From contig JAVBLU010000020.1 of NCBI GenBank assembly GCA_031553225.1, forward strand, positions 62,001-126,000: DNA of 64,000 nt. The letters are read 5' to 3'. Below the pieces are notes generated by a model. The model saw only the letters and a list, made by a program, of their open reading frames with translations. It was not told the DNA's origin and searched no databases. How positions within the stretch are numbered: the first letter of the stretch is position 1; the number at the start of each line of letters is the position of its first letter. This document shows positions 1 to 8,703 of this stretch, piece after piece. Both the position numbers and the translations under genes were made by a program. The DNA comes from JAVBLU01 sp031553225 (lineage in GTDB: Bacteria; Bacillota; Clostridia; Christensenellales; UBA1750).

Positions 1-1295
1 AGTTCTTCCTCGCGCAGGAAGCACGCCTCGCTGACGATGACGAGTTTGTAGCGGGCGAGCCGCTCCGCTCGGGAGCCGGGCAGCACCGTATACGGGATGT
101 GCGCACCTGCAAGCGCCGCCGCCGCACCCGTGAGCGCTTGCAGCTGGGCATGCGTCTGTTCGGCGGCTTCCGGCCCGGCCGGCTCGGCGAGCAGGTTCAT
201 CTTGGAGCCGAAGGAAAAGAAAAGCGCCACATCCGCCTGCAGGCAGCCGGTCATATACGGCTCATAGGCCCGACTCTCTTCAAATACCTGCCCGAGCACC
301 TGGTAAAAGTATTCGTTCATCGTGCCGCACGGGTCGATGGCGTCGATGGCCAGGAACGCTCCGTGGTGCGCAAGCGTGATATAGTTGTGCTGCTGAAGGC
401 TCTGCAGCGATTTAGTGGTCGTATGATCCTTTAGGTTCGGCTCGCAGCGCGAGGTCATGTACTCGAAGGGCTGATTGTTCGTCGTTTCGTAGTACAGCTT
501 GCTGATGAAGCTTTGCTCCCTGTGCCCGCCGTACAGGTCGCCTCCGGCATAATCGCTGGCTATGCCGTTCGTCTGCGTAACGCCGCGCATATACGACTGG
601 GCGATGGTGGAGTACTGGTGTTCCACGCTCACGCCGGGTTTGCAGGCCTTCATCTCGGCCGTGGCGAACAGTGCGAATTCGCCCATCCACCGTTCGCGCG
701 CGCTCTGGAAGCGCAGCCACTGCTCATCCTGCCAGTTCACCTGCGTGGGCAGCTCGCGTCCCTGTTCCGCGCGATAGCGTGCGCGGCAGGCGTCGCAGTA
801 GCAAACGCCGGGCCAGAAGGTCATGTCCAGAAAGATGCCTTCAAACTCGTACTCCCGGCACAGCTCATGGAATTGCGCGGTGATGAAGGCGCGGTACTCC
901 ATATTGTTGGGGCATACAAGGCCGTAGCGGCCCGGCTCGCGGCTGGCCCGGCCGTCCATATACCGTATGCGCCAGGCCGGATGGGCCGCGTACGCCCAGT
1001 TGTTGTAGATGAGCGAGTAATAGGCGACAACGTCCATGCCGCCTCCGTGGCACAGGTCGATGAGCTCCTTGATCTGGTTGTTCCCTCTGAAAGCGGGATG
1101 CGTTTCGCCGCTTGCCGTATCCCAGTTGCACAGACCGGTGTGCGACTGAAGATAGATCATCGGGCTTTGGATGTGCGCGGTTTTCAGGCATGCGTAATAG
1201 GCTTTGGGATCGAAGCGCGACAGATACTCCGCGCGGTCGCGTTCAATGTGCATATCCACCAAGTTTCGGCGAAAGCTGCGCTCATACCAAGGCAT
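1..1295 (-). CDS. TIM-barrel glycoside hydrolase, GHL6/GH42-like (3' end cut by window)
   Basis: Predicted glycosidase of the 'hypothetical glycosyl hydrolase 6' type, a TIM barrel usually followed by a beta-galactosidase-like trimerisation domain. About 431 residues are visible. The segment DMTFWPGVCYCDACRARY near residue 180 is typical of the family, where a conserved strand end precedes a Cys-x-x-Cys pair. No signal peptide is visible, so it should act in the cytoplasm on imported oligosaccharide. The ATG at 1295 has AGGAG nine bases upstream. It lies 25 bases after the cupin gene and is probably cotranscribed with it. Family members include alpha-L-fucosidase-like and galactosidase-like enzymes; the substrate cannot be read from the sequence. 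Confidence 0.75.
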   Translation of the reverse strand, partial: MPWYERSFRRNLVDMHIERDRAEYLSRFDPKAYYACLKTAHIQSPMIYLQSHTGLCNWDTASGETHPAFRGNNQIKELIDLCHGGGMDVVAYYSLIYNNWAYAAHPAWRIRYMDGRASREPGRYGLVCPNNMEYRAFITAQFHELCREYEFEGIFLDMTFWPGVCYCDACRARYRAEQGRELPTQVNWQDEQWLRFQSARERWMGEFALFATAEMKACKPGVSVEHQYSTIAQSYMRGVTQTNGIASDYAGGDLYGGHREQSFISKLYYETTNNQPFEYMTSRCEPNLKDHTTTKSLQSLQQHNYITLAHHGAFLAIDAIDPCGTMNEYFYQVLGQVFEESRAYEPYMTGCLQADVALFFSFGSKMNLLAEPAGPEAAEQTHAQLQALTGAAAALAGAHIPYTVLPGSRAERLARYKLVIVSEACFLREEE

Positions 1296-1320
1296 GACGG
1301 CACGCTCCTATCTGCGTTTG

Positions 1321-2541
1321 TTAAGCCAGGGGGAGGGCCGGGTGGCAGGCGAAGTGCGCCAGAAGCACCAGGTCCTCGGCGTCCGAATCATTGACGATGA
1401 GCACCCCGTTTGCTGCGGCGGGCGCGGTGGCAAAAAACTCATCGCGTGTGTCCTGACCAAAGCGGATAAGCGTGGGCGTTTCGGCCGCGTGCGCGCCAAA
1501 GCGGCCGCGTCCCTGCAGCAGGATTACCCCGAAGGGCGCGTCCATGCGAAGGGTGTAGCTGCGGCGTGGCTTGAGGGTGAGCCGCTGCGCGCCGATGAGC
1601 GGGTTTTTGTAGCAAATCCACTCCAGCAAAAAGCCCTCCCCGAGCTGTTCCGCCGCGTTTCCGGCGCACTTGGGGGCCATGTAGAAGGCCTCGTGCAGGT
1701 TGTGAGCCACGTTAAGCGGCCAATCGATTACCTCGAAGAGCGCCTGAATGTCGTTTGCCTCGCGCGCCCCCGCAGGGCTGTCCTTCCAAAGCAGGTCGCT
1801 TCCGACCACCTGGCCGCCGGGCAGCACGCTTTGGTACATGGCGAACACATCCGAAGCGAACTGCGGCTCGTAGGTGCACAGGCTTCCCGGTGCGTGCAGC
1901 ACGCCCGGCGGAACGTTGAAGCCGGTGTCCGGCGTGAGGCGGAAGGCGCGCGCAAGATCGGTGATGCGGTTGTCGCCCTTGTCAAAATCGCGCAGGGCCT
2001 TCAGCACTTGCTCCTTGGTCGTTTCCGGGTTCAAACCGAAAAACGTGTAGGGAAACTCGCCCGGATGGTTGTTCATCTGTGCGGGAAAGAAGTACATCTC
2101 GGGCTTGCCGGACTGGCCGACCAGTGCGGCGTGTGCGTCGTCGTGGTGGATGTGGTGGGGCAGGGGGCCCATGTTGTCAAAAAACTTGGAATACATGGGG
2201 AGTCTGCCGTAGCGGGACTGCAGCGCCTCGCCGATGCCCGCGGCGCCGAGCAGATGCAGCGCGTCGCGCAGCAGAACGCGCGGCCCGCCGGTGTCGTTCA
2301 CCACGATGTAGCTCAGGCCTTCGTCGTGTGTTGTGGCCGGGCCGTTCTCGGCGTGGGTGGCAGAAGAGAGCCACCGCTCGTCGATTCCCCCGCGCGGCGC
2401 CCCAAAGGCGTACGTGTCGTCCGGATGCAGCTTGATACGGCACCCGGGCCGGCAGAAGGAACGCGGCACCCAAGCGGGCGTCAGGCGGAACACGCCCGCG
2501 CCTTTATCAAGCGCCTCCTGTGTCAACGACTGTGTGGACAT
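1321..2541 (-). CDS. Cupin-fold protein resembling class I mannose-6-phosphate isomerase
   Basis: A 406-residue protein resembling type I phosphomannose isomerase. The segment HHIHHDDAHAALVGQSGKPE matches the metal-binding QVHPDD...GKxE region of that family, and NVPPGVLHAPGS matches the later PxGxxHA cupin motif. The expected role is aldose-ketose isomerisation of a phosphorylated or free sugar with a divalent metal, in the cytoplasm. Two in-frame ATGs compete: the first abuts GGAGG with no spacing, while the second (2541) sits nine bases from it and is chosen. A strong promoter and a short hairpin lie just upstream. It leads into the glycosidase gene. The exact sugar is unknown, and a non-enzymatic sugar-binding cupin is possible. 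Confidence 0.7.
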   Translation of the reverse strand: MSTQSLTQEALDKGAGVFRLTPAWVPRSFCRPGCRIKLHPDDTYAFGAPRGGIDERWLSSATHAENGPATTHDEGLSYIVVNDTGGPRVLLRDALHLLGAAGIGEALQSRYGRLPMYSKFFDNMGPLPHHIHHDDAHAALVGQSGKPEMYFFPAQMNNHPGEFPYTFFGLNPETTKEQVLKALRDFDKGDNRITDLARAFRLTPDTGFNVPPGVLHAPGSLCTYEPQFASDVFAMYQSVLPGGQVVGSDLLWKDSPAGAREANDIQALFEVIDWPLNVAHNLHEAFYMAPKCAGNAAEQLGEGFLLEWICYKNPLIGAQRLTLKPRRSYTLRMDAPFGVILLQGRGRFGAHAAETPTLIRFGQDTRDEFFATAPAAANGVLIVNDSDAEDLVLLAHFACHPALPLA

Positions 2542-2568
2542 CGCTTTCATCCTCCGTTCCACGAAAAG

Positions 2569-2591
2569 GCCGCCGGCGTTCTGCCGGCGGC
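2569..2591 (-). terminator. GC-rich hairpin with short T-run in the cupin leader
   Basis: A perfect 9-bp stem (GCCGCCGGC with GCCGGCGGC) and 5-base loop are followed on the minus strand by CCTTTT. It lies after the zinc-ribbon gene stop, but also downstream of the cupin promoter -10 box. It could end the upstream transcript, attenuate the cupin operon, or both. Confidence 0.55.
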
Positions 2592-2612
2592 ATGGCACGA
2601 CTGCCCATACAG

Positions 2613-2641
2613 ATTATAACTGAAGCGGCAGAAAACGTCAA
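2613..2641 (-). promoter_or_regulatory. Sigma-A-type promoter for the cupin/glycosidase operon
   Basis: On the minus strand TTGACG, a 17-base spacer and TATAAT. The predicted start is near 2606, only about 15 bases before the hairpin at 2591. The -35 box overlaps the stop codon of the zinc-ribbon gene. Confidence 0.7.
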
Positions 2642-3288
2642 CGAATGGCGGGCATTCGCTGGCCGGCCTGCGGTGCCCCGCACGTGAAGCAATACGCATG
2701 CGCAGACAGAAGGTTTGCGCCGCACCGGTGGCAAGCGTTGGGGTGCAGGGGCGCGCCGCAGTGCGTGCAAAAATTGGCGTCGGGCGTCGGCCTGCGGCAC
2801 GAGGAACACAGCGCCGTGATGGAGGGCAGGCGGTCGGATGTCCGCGCAGCGCTTGGCGCCGAAGCGGGCGCTAACGCTGAGCGTGCGCCCGGGCCGATAC
2901 GTTTGCGGCTGCACTCTACGCACAAGCCGTTCTCACCCAGGTCGGCGGCGCATACCCAGCGCCGGCACCCGGGGCAGCAGTAAAAGTGGTTTTGCGCCTC
3001 CGCCTGCGCCGCATCAAACGCGCGGCCGTGCGCCTCCTGCCAGGCATGCGCGCAGTTTGGCCGGCGGCCGTGCGAGCCCCCGAGGCCGGAAGCGTCCTGC
3101 TTTTTTAGGATCAGGGCCTCCAGCAGGCCGCAGCCCTGGGCGATGTCACGCAGCGGCAGCCCTAGCGCATGCTGCGCGGGCATAAACTCGCTGTGAAAGC
3201 CTTCGTTGCACAGATCGCAATAAAAGGCAAACTGATACCCGGCTTCGGTGGACAGGTCCTCAAAGCGTCTGGTAAAGGGCAACTGCAT
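2638..3288 (-). CDS. Zinc-ribbon protein with a C-terminal double zinc ribbon
   Basis: A 216-residue, cysteine-rich protein with no membrane segment or signal peptide. Cys pairs occur as CDLC near residue 25, CPGC near 105, CVEC near 122, and then a double zinc ribbon in the last 60 residues (CSSC, CTHC, CHRC, CFTC). These spacings are standard for structural zinc ribbons that bind nucleic acid or protein partners. The ATG at 3288 has AGGAT a few bases upstream. It follows the lipoprotein gene by 38 bases and likely shares its transcript. The specific function is not recognisable. Confidence 0.7.
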   Translation of the reverse strand: MQLPFTRRFEDLSTEAGYQFAFYCDLCNEGFHSEFMPAQHALGLPLRDIAQGCGLLEALILKKQDASGLGGSHGRRPNCAHAWQEAHGRAFDAAQAEAQNHFYCCPGCRRWVCAADLGENGLCVECSRKRIGPGARSALAPASAPSAARTSDRLPSITALCSSCRRPTPDANFCTHCGAPLHPNACHRCGANLLSAHAYCFTCGAPQAGQRMPAIR

Positions 3289-3326
3289 GGATCATCATCC
3301 TTTGTCGCTCCGTGCGGCGCAAGCGT

Positions 3327-3818
3327 CTACTTAGCCTTCTTGCCGCATGAGATGAGCCCTGATTTGTTCTTGGCATAGGAAAACCCGACCGTATACCCGT
3401 CCTTCTCGCCGCTCACAAGGTAACCGCCGTCGGAGGCCAGCTTGTACTCGTTCTCCAGCTTGAGCGCTACGATCTCCTCGTAGTAGGCCTTGGCATCCTT
3501 GCTCTCCATGTCCTCAAAGGTGACGCTCGCGCCGGTGTCCGCCGTCACAGCGGCGATGATTGTGCACTTGGGCTTGGGCAAGGGGCCCATCTTGTCGGCC
3601 GGCCACTCGCTGCCGCCCACGGTAAAGGAGCTGCCGTCCTCGCCTTTGACCGTGAGCTGGCCTTTGGAGGTGTCCACGTCCACCTTGTTGCCTGTCGCCT
3701 TTTCCAAGAGGCTTGCGGCGAGCTGCTCGCCCGCCTTGTCCGCGACGGATTTGCAGCTGAAAAGCGTCGCGAGGGTGAGCGCTGTGAGTAGCAGGGAGAT
3801 CCACCTGGCCGCTTTCAT
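3327..3818 (-). CDS. Small predicted lipoprotein of unknown function
   Basis: A 163-residue exported protein. The N-terminus has a short positive region, a hydrophobic stretch and the lipobox TLFSC, so Cys22 should be lipidated and the protein anchored to the outer face of the membrane. The remainder is acidic, with alternating strand-like segments and a predicted helix (about residues 100-120, rich in E and K), a size and pattern like PepSY-type or similar small lipoproteins, but no family is recognised. An AGGAGG-like site (ACAAGGAGG) lies just upstream of the start. It heads a two-gene group with the zinc-ribbon gene. Confidence 0.7.
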   Translation of the reverse strand: MKAARWISLLLTALTLATLFSCKSVADKAGEQLAASLLEKATGNKVDVDTSKGQLTVKGEDGSSFTVGGSEWPADKMGPLPKPKCTIIAAVTADTGASVTFEDMESKDAKAYYEEIVALKLENEYKLASDGGYLVSGEKDGYTVGFSYAKNKSGLISCGKKAK

Positions 3819-4113
3819 ATAGAACCTCCTTGTGTGTCATTCGGGGCACAGGGCGAGAGAGCGTTCCTCAAGCGCTGGCCGTCTGTAAGATCATCATAGC
3901 TGCTCAAGTTCCCTCTGCCTATGACCGCAAGGATGATATTGCGCATTTATTCATCTCATTCTTGGGATGATGCGGCCCGCTCACACACACAGGTACGCCC
4001 GCACCGCGCGCGATAGCCCGGTCCACCGCGGCGGCACCGCCCGCGTCCGCATGTTTTGTTGAAATGACCGCTGGAAAAAGGTATAATGCAAAAAGACTGT
4101 GGGAGGGACGAGC
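3819..4113. other. Divergent intergenic region
   Basis: About 295 bases between the lipoprotein gene (minus) and the glycosyltransferase (plus). The plus-strand promoter near its right end is clear. No convincing minus-strand promoter was found; TATGAT on the minus strand near 3895 lacks a good -35. Nothing else recognised. Confidence 0.6.
4059..4087 (+). promoter_or_regulatory. Sigma-A-type promoter for the glycosyltransferase/fkp operon
   Basis: TTGAAA, 17-base spacer, TATAAT. The predicted transcript start near 4094 leaves a leader of about 20 bases with GGGAGGG before the ATG at 4114. Confidence 0.8.
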
Positions 4114-4875
4114 ATGCACATACCAACGGCTGCGGCGCAAGAGCCGCTCGTCAGCATCATCACGGTAACGCTGAACAGCGAGCGCACGCTGCGCGACACG
4201 ATTGAGTCCGTGCTCGCACAGACGTACGACCGCATGGAGTACCTCGTCGTGGACGGCCTTTCAACCGACGGGACGCTGGCTATCGCCCGTTCCTACCAGG
4301 ACGCCTTTGCCGCGCGCGGCACACCCTACCGTATCATTTCCGAGAGGGACAACGGTATCTACGACGCCATGAACAAGGGCATTGCGGCTGCGTCCGGCGC
4401 GCTGATTGGGATGATCAACAGCGATGATTGGTATGAGAAGGACGCCGTGGAGAAGGCTGTGGCCCTTTACCGGCGCGAGCGCTACGACATGATGTACGCG
4501 GACATACGCATCGTGCGCGGCAACAGCAGCTTCGTTAAGAAGGCCAGGTTGCGCGGCTATGTCACCTCGCGCGACTGGAATCACCCCACCACGTTCACGA
4601 CCAAAACCACCTATGACCGTTTCCGCTTCGCCTGCGATTCGCTCTACGACGATTTCGATCTGCTGCTGCGCGTGCGGCGCGCCGGCCTGCGCGTGGCGGT
4701 GCTGAATGAGGTGCTCGCCAACTTCCGCTTTGGCGGAGCCACCACGCAGCATAGCCTGCGCAAGGCCTTTCGGCGCGTGTGCATGCGCTATCGAATATAC
4801 CGCAGAAACGGCTATTCCGCGTTCTATCTTTTTGAATGCCTGTTGACGGAAGGCGTCAAATATCTAGCCAGTTGA
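4114..4875 (+). CDS. Family 2 glycosyltransferase
   Basis: A 253-residue inverting GT-A glycosyltransferase. It opens with the typical VSIITVTLNSE strand, followed by VVDGLSTDGT and, near residue 105, INSDDW, the metal and nucleotide-sugar binding DxD region. There is no membrane segment, so it acts at the cytoplasmic face on a lipid- or polymer-linked acceptor. An upstream in-frame GTG (4099) is possible, but the promoter position and the GGGAGGG spacing favour 4114. It sits 12 bases before the fucokinase/GDP-fucose pyrophosphorylase gene. The donor may therefore be GDP-fucose, although GT2 enzymes often use other donors. Confidence 0.85.
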   Translation: MHIPTAAAQEPLVSIITVTLNSERTLRDTIESVLAQTYDRMEYLVVDGLSTDGTLAIARSYQDAFAARGTPYRIISERDNGIYDAMNKGIAAASGALIGMINSDDWYEKDAVEKAVALYRRERYDMMYADIRIVRGNSSFVKKARLRGYVTSRDWNHPTTFTTKTTYDRFRFACDSLYDDFDLLLRVRRAGLRVAVLNEVLANFRFGGATTQHSLRKAFRRVCMRYRIYRRNGYSAFYLFECLLTEGVKYLAS

Positions 4876-4887
4876 GGGGGCGTTCCT

Positions 4888-7758
4888 ATGACGAACCGGG
4901 GGCAGCTGTTCCTGCAGCAGAGCTACGTAGACGCCTGGAACGAATACGCCTATATACTCAACCATCCAAGCGCCGTGGGATGGGACCACGTGATCATCAC
5001 GGCGTCCAGCGAAGAACAGGCGCAGGCATACCGCCTGCAGCTTGACGAGCGCCTGGCGCAGGCCCGCTTGCCCGGATCGGCGCGCTACGCGGTTGTGCCC
5101 GACCCCCAGAACAAGCGCGTGGGATCGGGCGGCGCGACGCTGAACATCCTTTCCTGGTTGTCTGCCCAGGGCGTGCGCTTTTCCTCCGAACGCATCCTCG
5201 TCATCCATTCGGGCGGGGACGCCAAGCGCGTGCCGCAGTATTCGGCGCTTGGCAAACTCTTCTCGCCCGTGCCGCGGCTGTTGCCGGACGGCCGCCGCTC
5301 CACACTCTTTGACGAGCTCATCATCGCCCTGTGCGGCATGCCCGCGCGCATGAACTGCGGCATGGTCGTGGCCTCGGGCGACGTGCTGCTGCTCTTCAAC
5401 GCCCTGCAGATCGATTTGGAGGGCCACAGCGCGGCGGCCATCTCCATCAGCGAGGACGTGCAGACCGGCCAGAGGCACGGCGTATTCCTGGCCGGCGAGG
5501 GAGCCGTGCGCCGATTCCTTCATAAGAAGGAGGAGGCGATCCTGCGCGCCTGTGGCGCCGTGAACGCCCAGGGCAAGGTGGACATCGACACCGGGCTGAT
5601 CTGGATGCACGGCGACGTGCTCGGCGCCCTGGCCGACATGATCGCGCAGGAGCCGCCCGAGCGATTCGTCAATGAGCGCGTGCGCTTGAGTTTCTACGGC
5701 GATTTTCTGTACCCCCTGGCCGAGGAGGCTACCCTGCAGGATTATCTCGCCGAGGAGGCCGAGGGCGTCCCCGGCGGCGAGCTAACTCACTGCCGCCGGC
5801 GTCTTTGGGAAGTCCTGCGCAGGTATCGCATGAACCTGATCCGACTCTCGCCGGCGCAGTTCATCCACTTTGGCACCACGGCGGAGCTTCTGCGGCTGGT
5901 TACCGACGGCGCGCAGGCGTATGCCCATCTAGGCTGGAACGCCCGCGTGCTGACGAACGCGGGCGCGGGTGATTTCTCAGCGAACAATGCATACATTGCC
6001 CCGGGCGCGCAGATCGGCTCCGGCAGCTATGTGGAGGACAGCCGCGTAGGCGCACGGGCCCGCGTGGGCCGCGGGTGCATCCTCTCCAACGTATGGATGG
6101 AGGAAGGCGACGTGCCGGACGGCACGGTGCTCAGCGGCGTTCGCCTGAGGAATGGGCGGTGTGTGGTGCGGCGTTTTGCCGTGAGCGACAACCCCAAGGA
6201 GGACATCGGCCGCACCTCTTGCGCGGGCCAGGGCGCGGGCGACTTGTGGGCGGCGCCGCTGTATGGGGACGGGGCGGACTGGCCCGAAGCGCTGGCGGCG
6301 GGCGGGGGAAGCCATAGCTTAAGCAGCAGCTTCCAGGATGCGGACGCGCGCGCGATGCTGCAGGAACAACGCCGCTTGGAGGATGAGATTCGGTGCGCGC
6401 GCGCCATGGACGGCATGGCCCGCAGAACGTCCGGCCAGGAATGGCTTGCCGAGCTGGGGAATGGGGATGCCCTGGAGCGGCAGACCAAGCGCCTGCTGGA
6501 CGCCGCGCCCGCAGCGCCCTTTGGGCAGAAGATGCGCATCTATGCCTGTGCCGCCGCCATCGCCCGCAACAAAGGCCTGCCGGAGGGAGCTTTGCTGGAA
6601 TCGTGCTACGCCACGGTGCGCGACATGATCGAGCACACGGCACTCGAGCCGGGCGAGGCGCGCTTCGTCCGGGAGGAAGCGGTGAGCTCGCTGCCTCTGC
6701 GCGTCAACTTCGGCGGCACATGGTCGGACACGCCGCCCTACTGCCTGGAGCGGGGCGGCGACGTGCTCGCGGCGCCTGTGCTTCTGCGTGGGCAGCGTCC
6801 CGTACAAACCGTTGCACGCAGAACCGACGAGCCGGTCATCGTGCTGGAGAGCCTGGATCAGCGCGTCGCCGCCGTCTTTGAGGACTGCCGGGACCTGCGG
6901 CCGCGCATGGACCCCTACGACCCGCACGCGCTATGCAAAGCGGCGCTGAGCGTGGCGGGCTTCCTGCCGCCCGAGGACGGCGATCTGCGCGCGCACCTGA
7001 CGCGCATGGGCGGCGGGCTGTGCCTGGCCGTGTCCGCCAGCGCGCCCAAGGGTTCCGGCCTGGGCACGAGCAGCGTACTGGCGCTGTCCTGCCTTCAGGC
7101 GCTGCTCGCCATTACCGGGCGTGAGGCGTCGGCCCAGGAGCTGGCCACGGGCGTTTTGCGTATCGAACAGCTCATGGGCGCGGGCGGCGGCTGGCAGGAC
7201 CAGTGCGGCGTGCTCTTCCCGGGCCTGCACATCGTGCGCACGCGGCCCGGCAACCTGCAGGTCTTCCAAAACGACCCGGTGCGCATGGATCCGGCGACGC
7301 AGCGTGCGTTTCAGGAGCGCCACGTGCTCGTATTCTCCGGTCAGCGCCGCATGGCGCGCAACATTTTGCGCGAGGTGGTGGTGCGCTACCTGATGGATGA
7401 GGAGCATTGCGCGGACGTCATCTATGAAAAGCGTCGTCTGGCGGACATACAGCGCTTCGAGCTGGAGAAGGGAAACATCGACGCCTTCGGGGCGCTGCTC
7501 ACCGAGCAGTTCAGGCTGAGCAAGCGGCTGGAAGCCGCCTGCACGAACACCTGCATCGAGCAGATATTTGACTCCTGCGACGATTTGATCTGCGGACGCT
7601 ATGTCTGCGGCGCGGGCGGGGGTGGATTCCTGCAGATGCTGCTGCGGCAAGGCGTGCCCAAGGCGGCGCTGCACGAGCGCTTGTCCGAAGTGTTCGGCGA
7701 TTGCGGCGTGCAAGCCTGGGATTCCAGCATCGTATTCGATTTTACGAACGGTCAATGA
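4888..7758 (+). CDS. fkp: Bifunctional L-fucokinase / fucose-1-phosphate guanylyltransferase
   Basis: A 956-residue protein matching the Fkp architecture, at about the usual length. The N-terminal half is a fucose pyrophosphorylase: RVGSGGAT (about 77-84) and IHSGGDAKR (about 106-114) form the nucleotide-binding region. A left-handed beta-helix-like segment follows (about 365-430). The C-terminal half is a GHMP kinase with the ATP-binding motif PKGSGLGTSS at about 720-729 and a late GGGG motif (CGAGGGGF). Together they phosphorylate free L-fucose and then make GDP-fucose in the cytoplasm (salvage route). GGGGCG serves as a moderate ribosome binding site. Coupling to the glycosyltransferase suggests fucosylation of a surface polymer. 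D-arabinose or related sugars are alternative substrates. Confidence 0.9.
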   Translation: MTNRGQLFLQQSYVDAWNEYAYILNHPSAVGWDHVIITASSEEQAQAYRLQLDERLAQARLPGSARYAVVPDPQNKRVGSGGATLNILSWLSAQGVRFSSERILVIHSGGDAKRVPQYSALGKLFSPVPRLLPDGRRSTLFDELIIALCGMPARMNCGMVVASGDVLLLFNALQIDLEGHSAAAISISEDVQTGQRHGVFLAGEGAVRRFLHKKEEAILRACGAVNAQGKVDIDTGLIWMHGDVLGALADMIAQEPPERFVNERVRLSFYGDFLYPLAEEATLQDYLAEEAEGVPGGELTHCRRRLWEVLRRYRMNLIRLSPAQFIHFGTTAELLRLVTDGAQAYAHLGWNARVLTNAGAGDFSANNAYIAPGAQIGSGSYVEDSRVGARARVGRGCILSNVWMEEGDVPDGTVLSGVRLRNGRCVVRRFAVSDNPKEDIGRTSCAGQGAGDLWAAPLYGDGADWPEALAAGGGSHSLSSSFQDADARAMLQEQRRLEDEIRCARAMDGMARRTSGQEWLAELGNGDALERQTKRLLDAAPAAPFGQKMRIYACAAAIARNKGLPEGALLESCYATVRDMIEHTALEPGEARFVREEAVSSLPLRVNFGGTWSDTPPYCLERGGDVLAAPVLLRGQRPVQTVARRTDEPVIVLESLDQRVAAVFEDCRDLRPRMDPYDPHALCKAALSVAGFLPPEDGDLRAHLTRMGGGLCLAVSASAPKGSGLGTSSVLALSCLQALLAITGREASAQELATGVLRIEQLMGAGGGWQDQCGVLFPGLHIVRTRPGNLQVFQNDPVRMDPATQRAFQERHVLVFSGQRRMARNILREVVVRYLMDEEHCADVIYEKRRLADIQRFELEKGNIDAFGALLTEQFRLSKRLEAACTNTCIEQIFDSCDDLICGRYVCGAGGGGFLQMLLRQGVPKAALHERLSEVFGDCGVQAWDSSIVFDFTNGQ

Positions 7759-7877
7759 CCGGCGAAAGGCGGCAAATCGCTTGATTTACATAGATAGCGA
7801 ATTCGGGCGGCGCACGGGGAAATGCGGCCGGGGGTCCGAGTGCTGCACACTCCTGACTGGGCGCATGGTGAACGCCC

Positions 7878-8528
7878 ATGCATGAGGACAGACCCTCCAA
7901 GTCCGACCTGGCGCGCCAGCGCATTTTGGACGCGGCCGAGGAAGAGTTCGCACAAAAGGGGCTCTTCGGCGCGCGCGTGGACGAGATCGCACGGCGCGCG
8001 CACATCAACAAGCGCATGCTGTATGAATACTTCGGCAACAAGGAGGACCTGTATCGCCAGGCGCTCATCGGGGTGTACAAAAAGCTGGACGCGGTGGAGG
8101 AAATTTTCTTCAGCCACGAAACGGCGCCCGAGGACGCCCTGCGCAACATCATCCGCCTGCACTACCGTTTTTTGCATGACAACCCGAACTTCGTGCGCCT
8201 GGTGATGTGGGAGAACCTGAACGGCGCGGCTTATCTGAAGCAGGCGGGAGAACTCAATATTAAGGACGTTTTTTTGCAGGCCATGCGGCGCGCGGTGGTG
8301 CAGGGAAAGCAGCGCGGCGTGTTCCGTTCCGAGGTGGACGAGGACCAGCTGCCCATGACCTTTATCGCGCTGAGCTTTTCCTATTTCAGCAACCAGTACA
8401 CCTTGTCTCACCTGCTCAAACAAAACCTGTTTGATGAGGCGTATATCGACGCGCGCATCCGCCATGTGACCGATATGGTGATGAGCTACCTGCTCAACGT
8501 GTCCGGGAGAGACGCGTCGCACACGTAA
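7878..8528 (+). CDS. TetR/AcrR family transcriptional regulator
   Basis: A 216-residue TetR-type repressor. The N-terminal helix-turn-helix (about residues 10-57) contains AAEEEFAQKGLFGARVDEIARR and a recognition helix with KRMLYEYFGNKEDLY, the hallmark YxYFxxKxxL pattern. The C-terminal part is all-helical and would hold the ligand pocket and dimer interface. The ribosome binding site is weak. The gene is followed after 175 bases by an operon whose promoter carries two near-identical palindromes, the most likely target. No matching palindrome is seen upstream of the regulator itself, so autoregulation is not supported. The ligand is presumably an intermediate of that operon. Confidence 0.88.
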   Translation: MHEDRPSKSDLARQRILDAAEEEFAQKGLFGARVDEIARRAHINKRMLYEYFGNKEDLYRQALIGVYKKLDAVEEIFFSHETAPEDALRNIIRLHYRFLHDNPNFVRLVMWENLNGAAYLKQAGELNIKDVFLQAMRRAVVQGKQRGVFRSEVDEDQLPMTFIALSFSYFSNQYTLSHLLKQNLFDEAYIDARIRHVTDMVMSYLLNVSGRDASHT

Positions 8529-8567
8529 ATCGCATCTTTATATATGGCACTTTTTCACTAGGAACGC

Positions 8568-8596
8568 TTGCTTTTCAAGGCACAGCACGTTATAAT
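8568..8596 (+). promoter_or_regulatory. Sigma-A-type promoter of the large catabolic operon
   Basis: TTGCTT, 17-base spacer, TATAAT. The expected start near 8603 lies five bases before operator 1, so a bound repressor would block initiation. Confidence 0.75.
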
Positions 8597-8607
8597 GAGC
8601 TCAAAAG

Positions 8608-8625
8608 TAACTAACTGGTTCGTTA
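8608..8625. promoter_or_regulatory. Putative TetR operator 1
   Basis: TAACTAACTGGTTCGTTA is an 18-bp palindrome with 7 of 8 arm positions matching around a TG centre. It overlaps the predicted transcription start. It is preceded by AAAAG, as is operator 2. Confidence 0.7.
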
Positions 8626-8669
8626 TGATTCCTGCTGTGCGCTTTTCAGGATCAATACGGATCTAAAAG

Positions 8670-8687
8670 TAACTAACCGGTCATTTA
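8670..8687. promoter_or_regulatory. Putative TetR operator 2
   Basis: TAACTAACCGGTCATTTA shares AAAAGTAACTAAC with operator 1, and 6 of 8 arm positions are palindromic. The centres are 62 bp apart, about six helical turns, so the sites lie on the same DNA face. Confidence 0.6.
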
Positions 8688-8703
8688 CTAAAGGGGTGCG
8701 GCT

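Noticed and set aside
1204..2619. Plus-strand open frame (471 codons) opposite the cupin gene
   Set aside because: The minus strand has the cupin motifs, promoter and start site; the plus frame has no family features.
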